Source: Kitasatospora papulosa
Lineage (GTDB): Bacteria > Actinomycetota > Actinomycetes > Streptomycetales > Streptomycetaceae
Assembly (NCBI RefSeq): GCF_000717245.1
Contig: NZ_JNYQ01000001.1
Coordinates: forward strand, 1,178,001 to 1,242,000
DNA: 64,000 nucleotides
Reading direction: 5' to 3'
A model generated the notes under the pieces. It searched no databases. It worked only from the letters and a program-made list of their open reading frames with translations, and was not told the DNA's origin. Shown piece after piece: positions 43,501 to 52,201 of the stretch; within the stretch, counting starts at the first letter, position 1; every line of letters starts with the position of its first letter. The position numbers and the translations under genes are program-made.

Positions 43501-44835
43501 ATGAACATCTCGAAGACGCTCCGGGGGCGTGCCGCGACCGCGGTGTCCCTCACCGCGGTCCTGGCGCTCGGTGCCACCGCCTGCGGAGACGACGGCAGCG
43601 GTTCGGGCACGGAGGGCAGCGGGAAGGGCGAGATCACCTTCTGGGACAACAACGGTGGCCCGCGCACCGCGATCTGGACCGAGATCATCAAGGACTTCGA
43701 GAAGAAGAACCCCGACATCAAGGTCAAGTACGTCCCGATCCCGATCGCCGACGTCCAGTCCAAGTACGACACGGCCATCGCCGGAGGCGGCCTGCCCGAC
43801 GTGGGCGGTGTCGGCACCGCCTACCTGGCCAACATGGTGTCCCAGGAGGCCCTGGAGCCGCTCAACAAGCGGCTGGAGGGGTCGCCGCTCAAGGGCAGAC
43901 TCGTCGAGAGCATGGTCGAGAGCGTCAGATCCGCGGCCGGGCGGGGCGACGACATGTACACCATGCCGACCTCCGCGAACAACGGTGCTCTCTGGTACCG
44001 GACCGACCTGTTCGAGCAGGCCGGCCTGGAGGCGCCGACCACCTGGCCCAAGTTCTACGAGGCCGCCGACAAGCTCACCGACGCGAAGAACAACAAGTTC
44101 GGCTACACCATCCGCGGTGGCGCGGGCTCCATCGCCCAGGCCCTGGACGCGATCTACGGCCAGACCGGCATGACGGAGTTCTGGGACGGCGAGAAGACCA
44201 CTCTGAACGACCCGAAGAACGTCGCGGCCCTGGAGAAGTACGCCGCCCTCTTCAAGAGGACGACACCGGCCGCCGACGTCAACAACGACTTCACCAAGAT
44301 GGTCGCCCAGTGGGACACCGGCACCATCGGGATGCTGAGCCACAACCTCGGCTCCTACCAGGACCACCTGAAGGCGCTGGGCGAGGACAAGTTCGCCGGC
44401 ATACCCGCGCCCATCGGTGAAGGCGGTACACGCGTCCAGGTGTCCAACCCCGTCGACGGGCTCGGCCTGTTCCGGTCCGGCAAGAACAAGAACGCGGCCT
44501 GGAAGTTCATCGAGTTCGCCGCCTCCCACGAGTCCAACAGCAAGTGGAACGAGTCCGCGGGCGCCATCCCGGCCAACACCGAGGCGGCCGAGGACCCGTG
44601 GATCTCCGAGTCCGAGCCGACCGCGCTCGCCGCGAAGGCCCTCACCGACGGTTCCACCAAGATCGTCGACCTGCCGTACTACCTGCCCGACTGGAACAAC
44701 ATCAGCAAGGCCGACAACGAGCCCGAGTTCCAGAAGCTCCTCCTCGGCAAGATCACGGCCAAGGCCTTCCTCGACAAGATGGCCGACGAGCTGAACGCCG
44801 CCCAGAAGGAGTGGAAGGAACTGGGCAACGGCTGA
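43501..44835 (+). CDS. Extracellular sugar-binding lipoprotein of the ABC importer
   Basis: A 444-residue family 1 solute-binding protein. The signal peptide ends in GATAC with C28 as the lipid anchor, followed by a Gly/Ser-rich spacer. Family motifs include EITFWDNNGGPRTAIWTEII, IAGGGLPDVGGVGTAYL and the mid-region ALWYRTDLFEQAGLEAPTTW. It should feed permeases 37831 and 38766. The gene lies four genes downstream of the permeases, an inverted order compared with the usual binding protein first. Upstream there are 190 bases that could hold its own promoter. RBS GAGAGAAGAG is visible. Confidence 0.93.
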   Translation: MNISKTLRGRAATAVSLTAVLALGATACGDDGSGSGTEGSGKGEITFWDNNGGPRTAIWTEIIKDFEKKNPDIKVKYVPIPIADVQSKYDTAIAGGGLPDVGGVGTAYLANMVSQEALEPLNKRLEGSPLKGRLVESMVESVRSAAGRGDDMYTMPTSANNGALWYRTDLFEQAGLEAPTTWPKFYEAADKLTDAKNNKFGYTIRGGAGSIAQALDAIYGQTGMTEFWDGEKTTLNDPKNVAALEKYAALFKRTTPAADVNNDFTKMVAQWDTGTIGMLSHNLGSYQDHLKALGEDKFAGIPAPIGEGGTRVQVSNPVDGLGLFRSGKNKNAAWKFIEFAASHESNSKWNESAGAIPANTEAAEDPWISESEPTALAAKALTDGSTKIVDLPYYLPDWNNISKADNEPEFQKLLLGKITAKAFLDKMADELNAAQKEWKELGNG

Positions 44836-44875
44836 CCCGGTCGTCACCACGGCCGACACCCCGATGACCGGGGGG

Positions 44876-44908
44876 CCGGCGGCGGTCCGGGTCGCACCCC
44901 GCCGCCGG
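44876..44908 (+). terminator. Possible hairpin after the binding-protein gene
   Basis: CCGGCGGCGG (44876-44885) can pair with CCGCCGCCGG (44899-44908) across a 13-base loop. It is moderate in strength and, given the GC content, of uncertain function. Confidence 0.45.
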
Positions 44909-44961
44909 TCCCCCTCCCACGCTCCACCTCCCGCGTGCCCCTCGAGAGAGGCAGTCATCCT

Positions 44962-45786
44962 GTGTCACTCACCCGCAGACGGACGGCAGCCGCGCTCCTC
45001 GCGCTGCCCCTCGCCCTCAGCGCCACCCCCGCGCTCGCCCACGGTGGCGGGGGCAGGCCCCGGCCCCGGACCCTCCACATCGCGGGCGACTCCACGGCAG
45101 CGCAGAAGTACGCCGACGCCGCGCCCGAGACCGGCTGGGGCATGGCCCTGCCCTTCTTCCTCGGCCGCTCCCTCCGCGTCGTCAACCACGCGGTGAACGG
45201 CCGGAGTTCGAAGAGCTTCATCGACGAGGGCCGGCTCACCGTCCTGCTGGACGGCGTCCGCCCGGACGATCTCGTCCTCATCCAGTTCGGCCACAACGAC
45301 GAGAAGACCGAGGACCCCGCCCGGGGCACCGACCCGTACACCACCTACCAGGCATACCTGCGCCAGTACGTCGAGGGCGCCCGCGCCCGGCGTGCGGAGC
45401 CCGTCCTGATCACCCCGGTCGAGCGCCGCCGCTTCGCCGAGGACGGCACCGCGAAGCCCACCCACGGCGCGTACCCGGCCGCCATGCGGGCCCTGGCGTC
45501 GGAGGAGGGCGTCACCCTGCTCGACATGCAGGCACTCTCCCTCGCCCGCTGGCAGCGGCTCGGCCCCGACGGGACCCTGCCGTACTTCAACTGGCTGGAG
45601 CCCGGCGAGTCGCCGAACTACCCCGACGGCAAGCAGGACAACACCCACTTCCGGCCCGACGGCGCCGTCGACGTGGCCAGGACCACCGCCCGCGCCCTGC
45701 TGGACGCGCGCACGCTCTCCCCGCGCGACCTGCGCCGACTCGACGAGCCGGTGCCCGGATCGTGGATCACCTGGCCCCCGGCCTGA
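44962..45786 (+). CDS. Secreted SGNH esterase, rhamnogalacturonan acetylesterase-like
   Basis: A 274-residue exported esterase that likely removes acetyl groups from rhamnogalacturonan of pectin. A Tat/Sec-like signal peptide (SLTRRRTAAALLALPLALSA, cleavage near ALA-HG) is followed by the SGNH blocks: the nucleophile in IAGDSTAA (S44), the Gly block, the Asn in QFGHNDEKTEDP, and the Asp/His pair in DNTHFRPDG. These are typical of CE12-like RGAE enzymes. The start is GTG 44962 with GAGAGAGG upstream. Pectate lyase and pectin methylesterase genes follow on the same strand. Confidence 0.9.
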   Translation: MSLTRRRTAAALLALPLALSATPALAHGGGGRPRPRTLHIAGDSTAAQKYADAAPETGWGMALPFFLGRSLRVVNHAVNGRSSKSFIDEGRLTVLLDGVRPDDLVLIQFGHNDEKTEDPARGTDPYTTYQAYLRQYVEGARARRAEPVLITPVERRRFAEDGTAKPTHGAYPAAMRALASEEGVTLLDMQALSLARWQRLGPDGTLPYFNWLEPGESPNYPDGKQDNTHFRPDGAVDVARTTARALLDARTLSPRDLRRLDEPVPGSWITWPPA

Positions 45787-45863
45787 TCCCCTCCGCACCC
45801 TCCCGCGCGCAGCCCTCCCCGCTCACCCGAGCACCTTCCGCGTACGACAGAGAAGGATCCGCC

Positions 45864-47192
45864 ATGCCCGCACGCATGAGACACGTCCGCGCCATCGCCG
45901 TGGTGATGGGCGCCACCTCGCTCGCCCTCGCCGTCAGCCTCCCCGCCCAGGCCACCACCCACCGCGGCACGGGCATCGAGCGCGCGGTGCTCCCCGCCGG
46001 TGACGGCTGGGCCTCCGCCGACGGCTCCACCACGGGCGGCGCGGGCGCCACCCCGGAGCACGTGTACACCGTCACCGACCGGGCCGAGCTCATCGCCGCC
46101 TTCGAGGACGCGGGTGACGCGCCCAAGATCGTCAGGATCGCCGGCACCGTCCACGGCAACTCCGACGCCGAGGGCACCCCGATCGGCTGCGAGGCGTACC
46201 AGCAGGGCGGCTACACCCTGGAGAAGTACCTCGACGCCTACGACCCGGCCGTCTGGGGCAGGGACGAGGTGCCGGCTGGCCCGCTGGAGGACGCGCGGGC
46301 CGCGTCCGCGAAGCTCCAGGCGGCCGCGGTCAACGTGAACGTGCCGTCCAACACCACGCTCGTCGGCGTCGGCAAGGACGCCACGATCATCGGTGCCAGC
46401 CTCCAGGTGAAGAACGTCTCCAACGTCATCGTCCGCAACATCTCCTTCGAGGACACCTACGACTGCTTCCCCCAGTGGGACCCCACCGACGGTGACCAGG
46501 GCGCCTGGAACTCCGAGTACGACAACCTCGTCGTCCACGGCTCCAGCCACGTCTGGGTGGACCACAACACCTTCAGCGACGGCGACCGCCCCGACGCCGA
46601 CCAGCCCCGCTACTTCGGGCAGGTGTACCAGCAGCACGACGGCCTCTTCGACATCGTGCGCGGCGCCGACCTCGTCACCGTCTCGTGGAACGTCCTCGAG
46701 GACCACGACAAGACCATGCTCATCGGCAACAGCGACGGCGCCGGCGCGAGCGACCGGGGCAAGCTCCGCGTCACGCTGCACCACAACCTCTTCAAGGACG
46801 TGAAGGAACGCGCGCCCCGCGTCCGCTTCGGCCAGGTCGACTCGTACAACAACCACTTCGTCGCCACGACGGGCTCCGCCTACGGCTACACCTACGGCAT
46901 CGGCGCCGAGTCGAAGCTCGTCGCCGAGTCCAACGCGTTCACGCTCGGATCCGGCCTGGACCGGGCGAAGATCCTGAAGAAATGGTCCGAGTCCTCCCTC
47001 ACGGCGGAGAACAACTACGTCAACGGGCGGAAGACCGACCTGATCGCCGTCCACAACGCCGGCGTCCCCGCCGAGCAGCTCACCGAGGGCGCCGGCTGGA
47101 CCCCGACCCTGCGCACCCGGGTCAGCCACCCGCTCGTCGTCCCGCTCCTGGTGGGCCTCGGAGCGGGCGCCGGCAAGCCGCTGGTCCGCTGA
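45864..47192 (+). CDS. Secreted pectate lyase, PL1 family
   Basis: A 442-residue exported lyase that cleaves polygalacturonate by Ca-dependent beta-elimination. The signal peptide is residues 1-31 (ends SLPAQA-TT). The parallel beta-helix shows NVIVRNISFED, the family marker VWVDHNTFSDG (vWiDH) and the catalytic-arginine segment ERAPRVRFGQVDSYNNHF, with Ca-binding acidic residues in between. ATG 45864 has AGAAGGA upstream. The frame extends into the preceding esterase, but that part is not coding. It is followed by a compound hairpin. Confidence 0.95.
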   Translation: MPARMRHVRAIAVVMGATSLALAVSLPAQATTHRGTGIERAVLPAGDGWASADGSTTGGAGATPEHVYTVTDRAELIAAFEDAGDAPKIVRIAGTVHGNSDAEGTPIGCEAYQQGGYTLEKYLDAYDPAVWGRDEVPAGPLEDARAASAKLQAAAVNVNVPSNTTLVGVGKDATIIGASLQVKNVSNVIVRNISFEDTYDCFPQWDPTDGDQGAWNSEYDNLVVHGSSHVWVDHNTFSDGDRPDADQPRYFGQVYQQHDGLFDIVRGADLVTVSWNVLEDHDKTMLIGNSDGAGASDRGKLRVTLHHNLFKDVKERAPRVRFGQVDSYNNHFVATTGSAYGYTYGIGAESKLVAESNAFTLGSGLDRAKILKKWSESSLTAENNYVNGRKTDLIAVHNAGVPAEQLTEGAGWTPTLRTRVSHPLVVPLLVGLGAGAGKPLVR

Positions 47193-47206
47193 CCCACCCC
47201 CCGAAC

Positions 47207-47259
47207 GGCCGGAGCGGCACCGCACGCTCTCCAGCACCCCGGAGAGCGCCGCTCCGGCC
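47207..47259 (+). terminator. Compound hairpin after the PL1 gene
   Basis: GGCCGGAGCGGC (47207-47218) pairs with 47248-47259, enclosing a second stem CGCTCTCC/GGAGAGCG (47225-47232 with 47241-47248, sharing one base). It lies between the PL1 stop and the pectin methylesterase start. Confidence 0.75.
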
Positions 47260-47285
47260 CCCCACCCCCGCACAAGGAGTACGCC

Positions 47286-48389
47286 ATGCCCAGCAGACGC
47301 AGCGCGCTGACCCTGCTCGCGGGGGCGGGCGCCGCCCTCGCCCTCGGCACCCCCGCCGCCGCGGCGCGGCCCGCCCACACCCGCCCCTTCGGCCGCTACG
47401 GGTCCCCCTCCCGCCGGCTCGACGCCCTGACGCTGTACGTCGATCCGCTCGGCCGGGGCGACCACACCGACGTGGCGTCCGCCGTCGAAGCCGCGTCCGG
47501 CACCGGTCACACCCTGGTCCTCGCCCCCGGCACCTACCGCGGCCCGGTCCTCGTCACCGCCGCCCGGGCGGAGCTCACCGTCATCGGCGCGAGCGGCGAC
47601 CCCCGGGACACCGTCATCGTCCACGACAACGCCGCCGGAACACCCAGGCCCGACGGCTCCGGCCCCTACGGCACCAGCGGATCGGCCACGGTCACCGTCC
47701 AGGCCGCCGGCTTCACCGCCCGCGACGTGACCTTCGCCAACGACTGGCTGCGCTCCGACAACCCGGAGTACACCGGCACCCAGGCCGTCGCGATCAAGGT
47801 GCAGGGCGACCGCTCCGCGTTCCACGGCTGTCGCTTCCTCGGCCACCAGGACACCCTGTACGCCGACTCCCTCGCCCTCACCGCCTTCGCGCGCCAGTAC
47901 TACCGCGACTGCTACGTGGAGGGCGACGTCGACTTCGTCTTCGGCCGGGCCACCGCCGTCTTCGACCGCTGCCACTTCCGCACCCTGGACCGCACCGACC
48001 TCGCCGCCGCCCCGTACGGCTTCGTCTTCGCGCCCAGCACCGCCGGAGCCAACCCGCGCGGCTACCTGGTGCTGCGCTCCCGGGTCACCAGCACGGCCCC
48101 CGACGCGTACTACAAACTGGCCCGCCCCTGGGTGCCCTCCTCCGACCCGACCGCCCACCCGATGCTGACCGTCCGGGACAGCCACCTCGGCGCCGGCATC
48201 GACGCGGTCACGCCGTACGGCACCATGTCCGCGGGCTTCCCCTGGCAGGACCAGCGCTTCGCCGAGTACCGCAACACCGGTCCCGGCGCGCGCGTCACCG
48301 TCCCCGGCAACCGTCCGCAGCTGACCGCGTCCGAGGCACGCGCGCACACCCCGGCCGACTGGCTGGGCGACTGGCGCCCCCGCGCGTGA
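47286..48389 (+). CDS. Secreted pectin methylesterase, CE8 family
   Basis: Removes methyl groups from homogalacturonan and so exposes it to pectate lyase. It is 367 residues, with a Tat-like signal peptide (PSRRSALTLLAGAGAALALG). CE8 active-site blocks are present: GHQDTLYADS (acid Asp), GDVDFVFGRA (nucleophile Asp) and YYKLARPWVP (Arg). The beta-helix start NDWLRSDNPEYTGTQAVAIKV is also typical. AAGGAG stands just before the ATG. Its stop overlaps the GTG of the hydrolase gene. Confidence 0.94.
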   Translation: MPSRRSALTLLAGAGAALALGTPAAAARPAHTRPFGRYGSPSRRLDALTLYVDPLGRGDHTDVASAVEAASGTGHTLVLAPGTYRGPVLVTAARAELTVIGASGDPRDTVIVHDNAAGTPRPDGSGPYGTSGSATVTVQAAGFTARDVTFANDWLRSDNPEYTGTQAVAIKVQGDRSAFHGCRFLGHQDTLYADSLALTAFARQYYRDCYVEGDVDFVFGRATAVFDRCHFRTLDRTDLAAAPYGFVFAPSTAGANPRGYLVLRSRVTSTAPDAYYKLARPWVPSSDPTAHPMLTVRDSHLGAGIDAVTPYGTMSAGFPWQDQRFAEYRNTGPGARVTVPGNRPQLTASEARAHTPADWLGDWRPRA

Positions 48390-49495
48390 ACCTGGGGATC
48401 ACCCGGCGGGTGCTCCCCGCCTTCCACGAGCGGCTCAGGGACGAACTCACCTTCCCGCTCTCCTGGGGGAGGTCGGCGACCCGTGACTTCCCGGCCTGGC
48501 GCGCCGAGGCGCGCGCCGCGGTCGGGGAGTCACTGCTGCAGCCGCTCACGCCCGGCCCCGAACCGTTCGGCCCGGTGACCCTCGACGAGCGGCCCGCGGG
48601 CACGTACACCGCCCGCACCGTCGAGTTCGCCCTGAGCCGCTACGGGCGTACCCGCGGCTCCCTGCTGATGCCGCGCGGGAGCGGGCCCTTCCCCGCGGTA
48701 CTGGTACTCCACGACCACGGGGGCGAGTTCGGGATCGGCCGCGAGAAGGTGGTCCGGCCCCGGTCGGACCCGGAGCGCCTCGCACCCGCCGAGGCGTGGG
48801 CGGACCGGTACTACGACGGCCGGTTCATCGGCGACGAACTGGCCGCCCGCGGGTACGCCGTTCTCGCCGTGGACACGCTGGGCTGGGGCGACCGGGGACC
48901 GCTCGCCCACGAGGACCAGCAGGCCCTGGCCGCCAACCTCCTCCAGCTGGGCACCTCCCTCGCCGGACTCGCCGCCCACGAGGACATCAGGGCCGCGGCC
49001 TTCCTCGCCTCGCTGCCCGAGGTGGACGAACGGCGGGTCGGCGCGCTGGGGTTCTCCATGGGCGCCTACCGCGCCTGGCAGCTGTCCGCCCTCTCCGACG
49101 GGGTCCGGGCGGCCGCCGCCGTCTGCTGGATGACGGGGCTCAAGGAGCTGACGGCGCCGGGCGGCAACGCCCTGCGCGGCCAGTCCGCGTACTTCATGCT
49201 CCACCCCGGACTGCGCCGCCGCCTCGACATCCCGGACGTCGCGTCCCTCGCCGCCCCCAAGCCGGCGCTCTTCCACGCGGGCGGCAGGGACCACCTGTTC
49301 ACGGCTGCGGGGGTGGAGTCCGCGTACGCCACCCTGCGCGCGGTCTGGGAGTCGCAGGGGGCGGGCGACCGGCTGACCACCCGGGTGTGGCCCGACACCG
49401 GCCACACCTTCACCTCGGCGATGCAGGCCGAGGTGTACGCCTGGCTCGACGTCCGGCTCGCCGGCCGGCCGGCGGCCGGGGTGCGGCGGACATGA
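48386..49495 (+). CDS. Cytoplasmic alpha/beta hydrolase, probable carbohydrate esterase
   Basis: A 369-residue alpha/beta hydrolase without signal peptide. The nucleophile elbow is LGFSMGAYR, the oxyanion segment LVLHDHGGEFG, the acid Asp probably AGGRDHLF, and the histidine DTGHTF. The arrangement resembles acetylxylan-esterase/dienelactone-hydrolase-like enzymes found in polysaccharide loci. GTG 48386 overlaps the stop of the pectin methylesterase, so an esterase acting on imported acetylated or methylated oligosaccharides is the best guess. It is followed by a strong convergent hairpin. Confidence 0.87.
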   Translation: MNLGITRRVLPAFHERLRDELTFPLSWGRSATRDFPAWRAEARAAVGESLLQPLTPGPEPFGPVTLDERPAGTYTARTVEFALSRYGRTRGSLLMPRGSGPFPAVLVLHDHGGEFGIGREKVVRPRSDPERLAPAEAWADRYYDGRFIGDELAARGYAVLAVDTLGWGDRGPLAHEDQQALAANLLQLGTSLAGLAAHEDIRAAAFLASLPEVDERRVGALGFSMGAYRAWQLSALSDGVRAAAAVCWMTGLKELTAPGGNALRGQSAYFMLHPGLRRRLDIPDVASLAAPKPALFHAGGRDHLFTAAGVESAYATLRAVWESQGAGDRLTTRVWPDTGHTFTSAMQAEVYAWLDVRLAGRPAAGVRRT

Positions 49496-49498
49496 CGC

Positions 49499-49530
49499 GG
49501 GGGCGCGGACACCACGGTGTCCGCGCCCCC
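49499..49530. terminator. Bidirectional hairpin between hydrolase and PL3 genes
   Basis: GGGGGCGCGGACACC (49499-49513) is complementary to 49516-49530, giving about 14 bp with a tight loop, between two convergent stops at 49495 and 49544. Confidence 0.85.
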
Positions 49531-49543
49531 GCACCGCTACCTC

Positions 49544-50377
49544 CTAGTCGTAGCTGAGGTCCGACGCGGTGTAGCGGCAGTACGTGCCGTCCGGGCCGCT
49601 GCCCGTCTCCTTGGGCTCGGCACCGGTGCTGTTGCCGGTGTAGCGGACGCACGGCTTGATCTTCTTGCTGCTGTCACCGTGGATCCGCACCGACCGCAGC
49701 GCGGCGGTGTCCCCGTAGTTGGTGTTGATGCCGACCAGGGACTTGCCCGGCGCCGTGATGTCGACGTCGTTCACGATGATCTCGCGCTTGTACTGCTTGG
49801 AGCAGTTGCCGCAGGACCGGACGAGCTTGCCGAAGTCCGACACCTGGAACTTCGTGACGACCAGCTTGCCCGCGCCGTTGAACTGGAAGACCTTGTCGGA
49901 GGCCTTCTTGGCGCCGCCGCCGTACACCGTGTACACGGAGCCCGTCGACGTGCCCTTGAAGGACGCGGCGTCCTCGCCGACGTCCTCCCACCAGACGTTC
50001 TGGATGGTGCAGCTGCCGGAGCAGTGCACGCCGTCGGCGGCGGGCGAGCCCAGGATGACGTTCTTGAGCGTGGCACCGTCGGCCAGCTTGAAGATCGGGT
50101 CCTGGCCCTCGTCCTGGCCGCCCCCGCCGAGGTCGCCGCTCCCGTAGAAGCGCTTCAGCGATCCGTCGTACGTCCCCGAGACCTCGATGGTCTTCGAGAC
50201 GGCCTGGGAGCCGGTGGCACTCGGCCAGGCGGGTACCGCGGCCGTCGCCGCGCCCGCCGGCTGCAGCATCACGTTGGTGGCCAGAGCGGCGCCGGTGAGG
50301 CCCAGGGCCGCGGTGAGGGCGGCGGCCATACGGCGCCTGCCGGGCCTGCGCCGGTGGGTGTGCGCGCGTTCCTTCAT
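49544..50377 (-). CDS. Secreted pectate lyase, PL3 family
   Basis: A 277-residue exported lyase acting on (un)methylated polygalacturonate. The signal peptide has an Arg-rich start (HTHRRRPGRRR) and ends near PAGA-AT. PL3 blocks are clear: SGTYDGSLKRFYGSGDLGGG, PIFKLADGATLKNVILG, ADGVHCSGSCTIQNVWWEDV and EDAASFKG, with several cysteine pairs. ATG 50377 was chosen because it begins the signal peptide. The same frame upstream is not coding. It faces the PL1/CE8 cluster and completes a second pectate lyase type in the locus. Confidence 0.93.
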   Translation of the reverse strand: MKERAHTHRRRPGRRRMAAALTAALGLTGAALATNVMLQPAGAATAAVPAWPSATGSQAVSKTIEVSGTYDGSLKRFYGSGDLGGGGQDEGQDPIFKLADGATLKNVILGSPAADGVHCSGSCTIQNVWWEDVGEDAASFKGTSTGSVYTVYGGGAKKASDKVFQFNGAGKLVVTKFQVSDFGKLVRSCGNCSKQYKREIIVNDVDITAPGKSLVGINTNYGDTAALRSVRIHGDSSKKIKPCVRYTGNSTGAEPKETGSGPDGTYCRYTASDLSYD

Positions 50378-50559
50378 GTTCGTGGTCCCGTTTCCTAGAG
50401 GGTGGGGGAGTCTCGCGCTCCTGGGTCGCCGCCGCCCCGCAAAGGGTTGCCGTGTCCGGGCCTTCTTCTTCGCCGTGCCCTTCGCCGCCCTGTCCTTCTC
50501 CGCGGCCTGTGCGGCCCTGGCGGCCGTCCCTGCCCCGGCGGCCGTCCCTGCCCCGGCGC

Positions 50560-51270
50560 TCAGCGCGTCCGCGTGAAGCCGCCGCCCACCGCGACCTGTC
50601 CACCCGCCGCCCGCGCCCGCGCCGTGTAGTCGTCCCGTCCGGTGTCGCGGTCGCCCTCCGCGTGGTTGTACTGCCCCGCGAAGGTGTGCGTACCGGCCGG
50701 CACGCTCCTTCCCTGCCTCAGGGCCCAGCGGTAGACCAGGAAGCCGTCCTCCTCGCGCGCCGAGACCGTGAAGTCCTCCTCGGGCAGGGAGCGCCAGGAC
50801 CCGGTGGTGTTCACCCCGCCGTTCAGCGCGATCCGGAGTTCGACGGTGAGCGCGGACAGCGGCCCGGTCGTCTTCACCGTCACCTCGCTCTGCGCCCAGT
50901 AGCTGTTGCTCTCCGGGTCCAGCGAACCGTCCGACCACAGCGGGCCCTTCCCCGCGGGCAGCGCGCCGCCCCTGTCCGGGGCCGGTGACGCGGGGCCGGG
51001 TGACGCGGGGCCCGCCGCCACCCGCTGAACGCCCTCCGGCTCCTCCCCGCCGGCGGAGGCCACCGCGAACGCTCCGGCCGTCAGCACCCCGCACACCGCC
51101 GCCGTCGCTCCGGCCACGCGCAGCCACGGCATCGCCGTACGCGGGGCGCGTGCGGGGCGGGCCGGAGGTTCCTCCGCCATGCCGCGCTCGACACGGGCCA
51201 GCATCCGCGCCCGGTCGGGGCGGTGCGAAGCGGCGGCCGCGCGCAGGCGCTCCCGCAGGTCCTCGTCCAT
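50560..51270 (-). CDS. Putative transmembrane anti-sigma factor
   Basis: A 236-residue protein with a short cytoplasmic part (DLRERLRAAAASHRPDRARM), one membrane helix at about 50-72 (VAGATAAVCGVLTAGAFAVA) and an extracellular domain rich in beta-strands (YWAQSEVTVKTTGPLSALTV, then FAGQYNHAEGDRDTG). No HxxxCxxC zinc motif is seen. The ATG at 51270 overlaps the sigma stop (TGATG). Membrane topology and coupling to an ECF sigma gene argue for an anti-sigma factor, although homology is not recognised. The 180 bases after its stop hold an 18-bp doublet and no gene. Confidence 0.75.
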   Translation of the reverse strand: MDEDLRERLRAAAASHRPDRARMLARVERGMAEEPPARPARAPRTAMPWLRVAGATAAVCGVLTAGAFAVASAGGEEPEGVQRVAAGPASPGPASPAPDRGGALPAGKGPLWSDGSLDPESNSYWAQSEVTVKTTGPLSALTVELRIALNGGVNTTGSWRSLPEEDFTVSAREEDGFLVYRWALRQGRSVPAGTHTFAGQYNHAEGDRDTGRDDYTARARAAGGQVAVGGGFTRTR

Positions 51271-51842
51271 CACTGCCTTCCTCCGGCGCGCTGCCCGGCG
51301 GCCGCCACCTGTACCTGTGCCGCCGGGGTCTCGGGTCCCAACAGCCGCTGGAGTTCCGCCACACCGCGCGAGGTCTGGCTCTTCACCGTACCCACCGAGA
51401 CACCGAGGACCAGAGCGGTGTCACGTTCGGACAGGTCGAACGCGTGCCGCAGCACCACGCACGCGCGCTTGCGGAACGGCAGCCGCCGCAGGGCCTCCTG
51501 GACGTCCACCACGGCCGACACGTCGGGCCCGTCCGCCGCACCGCCGTCCCCGGCCCCCCGAGGCGCCCAGAACAGGGCGATCCTCCGGCGCTCGCGCACC
51601 GCGCTGCGGATGCGGGTGCGGGCCAGGTTGGCGACGACCCCCCTGGCGTACGCCGCCGGGTGGTCGGCGCCCCTGACCCGGTCCCAGCGGTGCCAGAGCG
51701 CCATCAGCGCGTCGGCCGCCAGATCGTCCGCCGCGTCGGCCTCACCCGTCAGCAGATGGGCGAGCCGGGCGAGTTCGGCGTAGTGCGCCTCGAAGAACGC
51801 ACGGAACTCGGCGGCAGCAGCATCGTCCACGACCGTGCCCAC
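51270..51842 (-). CDS. ECF sigma factor (SigE-like family)
   Basis: A 190-residue extracytoplasmic-function sigma factor. Region 2 is at about 15-80 (FFEAHYAELARLAHLLTGEA, then DLAADALMALWHRWDRVR). Region 4 is at about 115-165 (ALRRLPFRKRACVVLRHAFD, then VLGVSVGTVKSQTSRGVAEL). It directs transcription of a small stress regulon under control of the coupled membrane protein. GTG 51842 has AGAGG 6 bases upstream. The sequence before it contains two copies of a conserved two-box region, perhaps tandem self-activated promoters. Confidence 0.92.
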   Translation of the reverse strand: MGTVVDDAAAAEFRAFFEAHYAELARLAHLLTGEADAADDLAADALMALWHRWDRVRGADHPAAYARGVVANLARTRIRSAVRERRRIALFWAPRGAGDGGAADGPDVSAVVDVQEALRRLPFRKRACVVLRHAFDLSERDTALVLGVSVGTVKSQTSRGVAELQRLLGPETPAAQVQVAAAGQRAGGRQ

Positions 51843-51886
51843 GGCTACCTCTTCTCTGCACGGGAATCCCTACGCGCTCGAACGGG

Positions 51887-52155
51887 CTGTGTACGTTCCC
51901 AACTCCGTTCGCGGGGCGCGAGCGTACCAATGCGCACCCGGAAGCGCTTCGACGCGTGTGCGCCTCCCAGTAAGGCGTAACACGGCGAAAACCTGAACCC
52001 CCCTGCGCCGGCCGAAGGGCCGCGGGCCCGGGGGAGTGACGGCGCGCGCGTCCCTGTGTACGTTCCTTTCGCGCCACTGCCCCGGACTCGCCGCACGCAT
52101 CCCCGGGGTCCCTTCGGCGCGCCCGAACCACCCGGGACGTAACACGGCGAAAACC
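51887..52155 (-). repeat. Duplicated two-box regulatory region upstream of the sigma gene
   Basis: Two boxes occur twice in the same order. CTGTGTACGTTCC is at 51887-51899 and 52054-52066, and CGTAACACGGCGAAAACC is at 51976-51993 and 52138-52155, the latter with similar flanks. Read on the minus strand, box 1 begins GGAACGTACACAG, recalling an ECF -35 element. A palindrome GAAGCGCTTC lies at 51941-51950. The stretch 51843-52201 contains no supported gene. Confidence 0.75.
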
Positions 52156-52201
52156 CGAACTCCCCACGGCCGGTGGACAATCCGGCTGACCACCGCGTGA
52201 C

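Noticed and set aside
43405..44958. 517-codon minus-strand frame opposite the sugar-binding lipoprotein
   Set aside because: Shadow of a gene with a lipobox and clear family motifs.
45618..48347. 909-codon minus-strand frame opposite the pectinase genes
   Set aside because: Opposite-strand shadow of three convincing secreted-enzyme genes with signal peptides and catalytic motifs.
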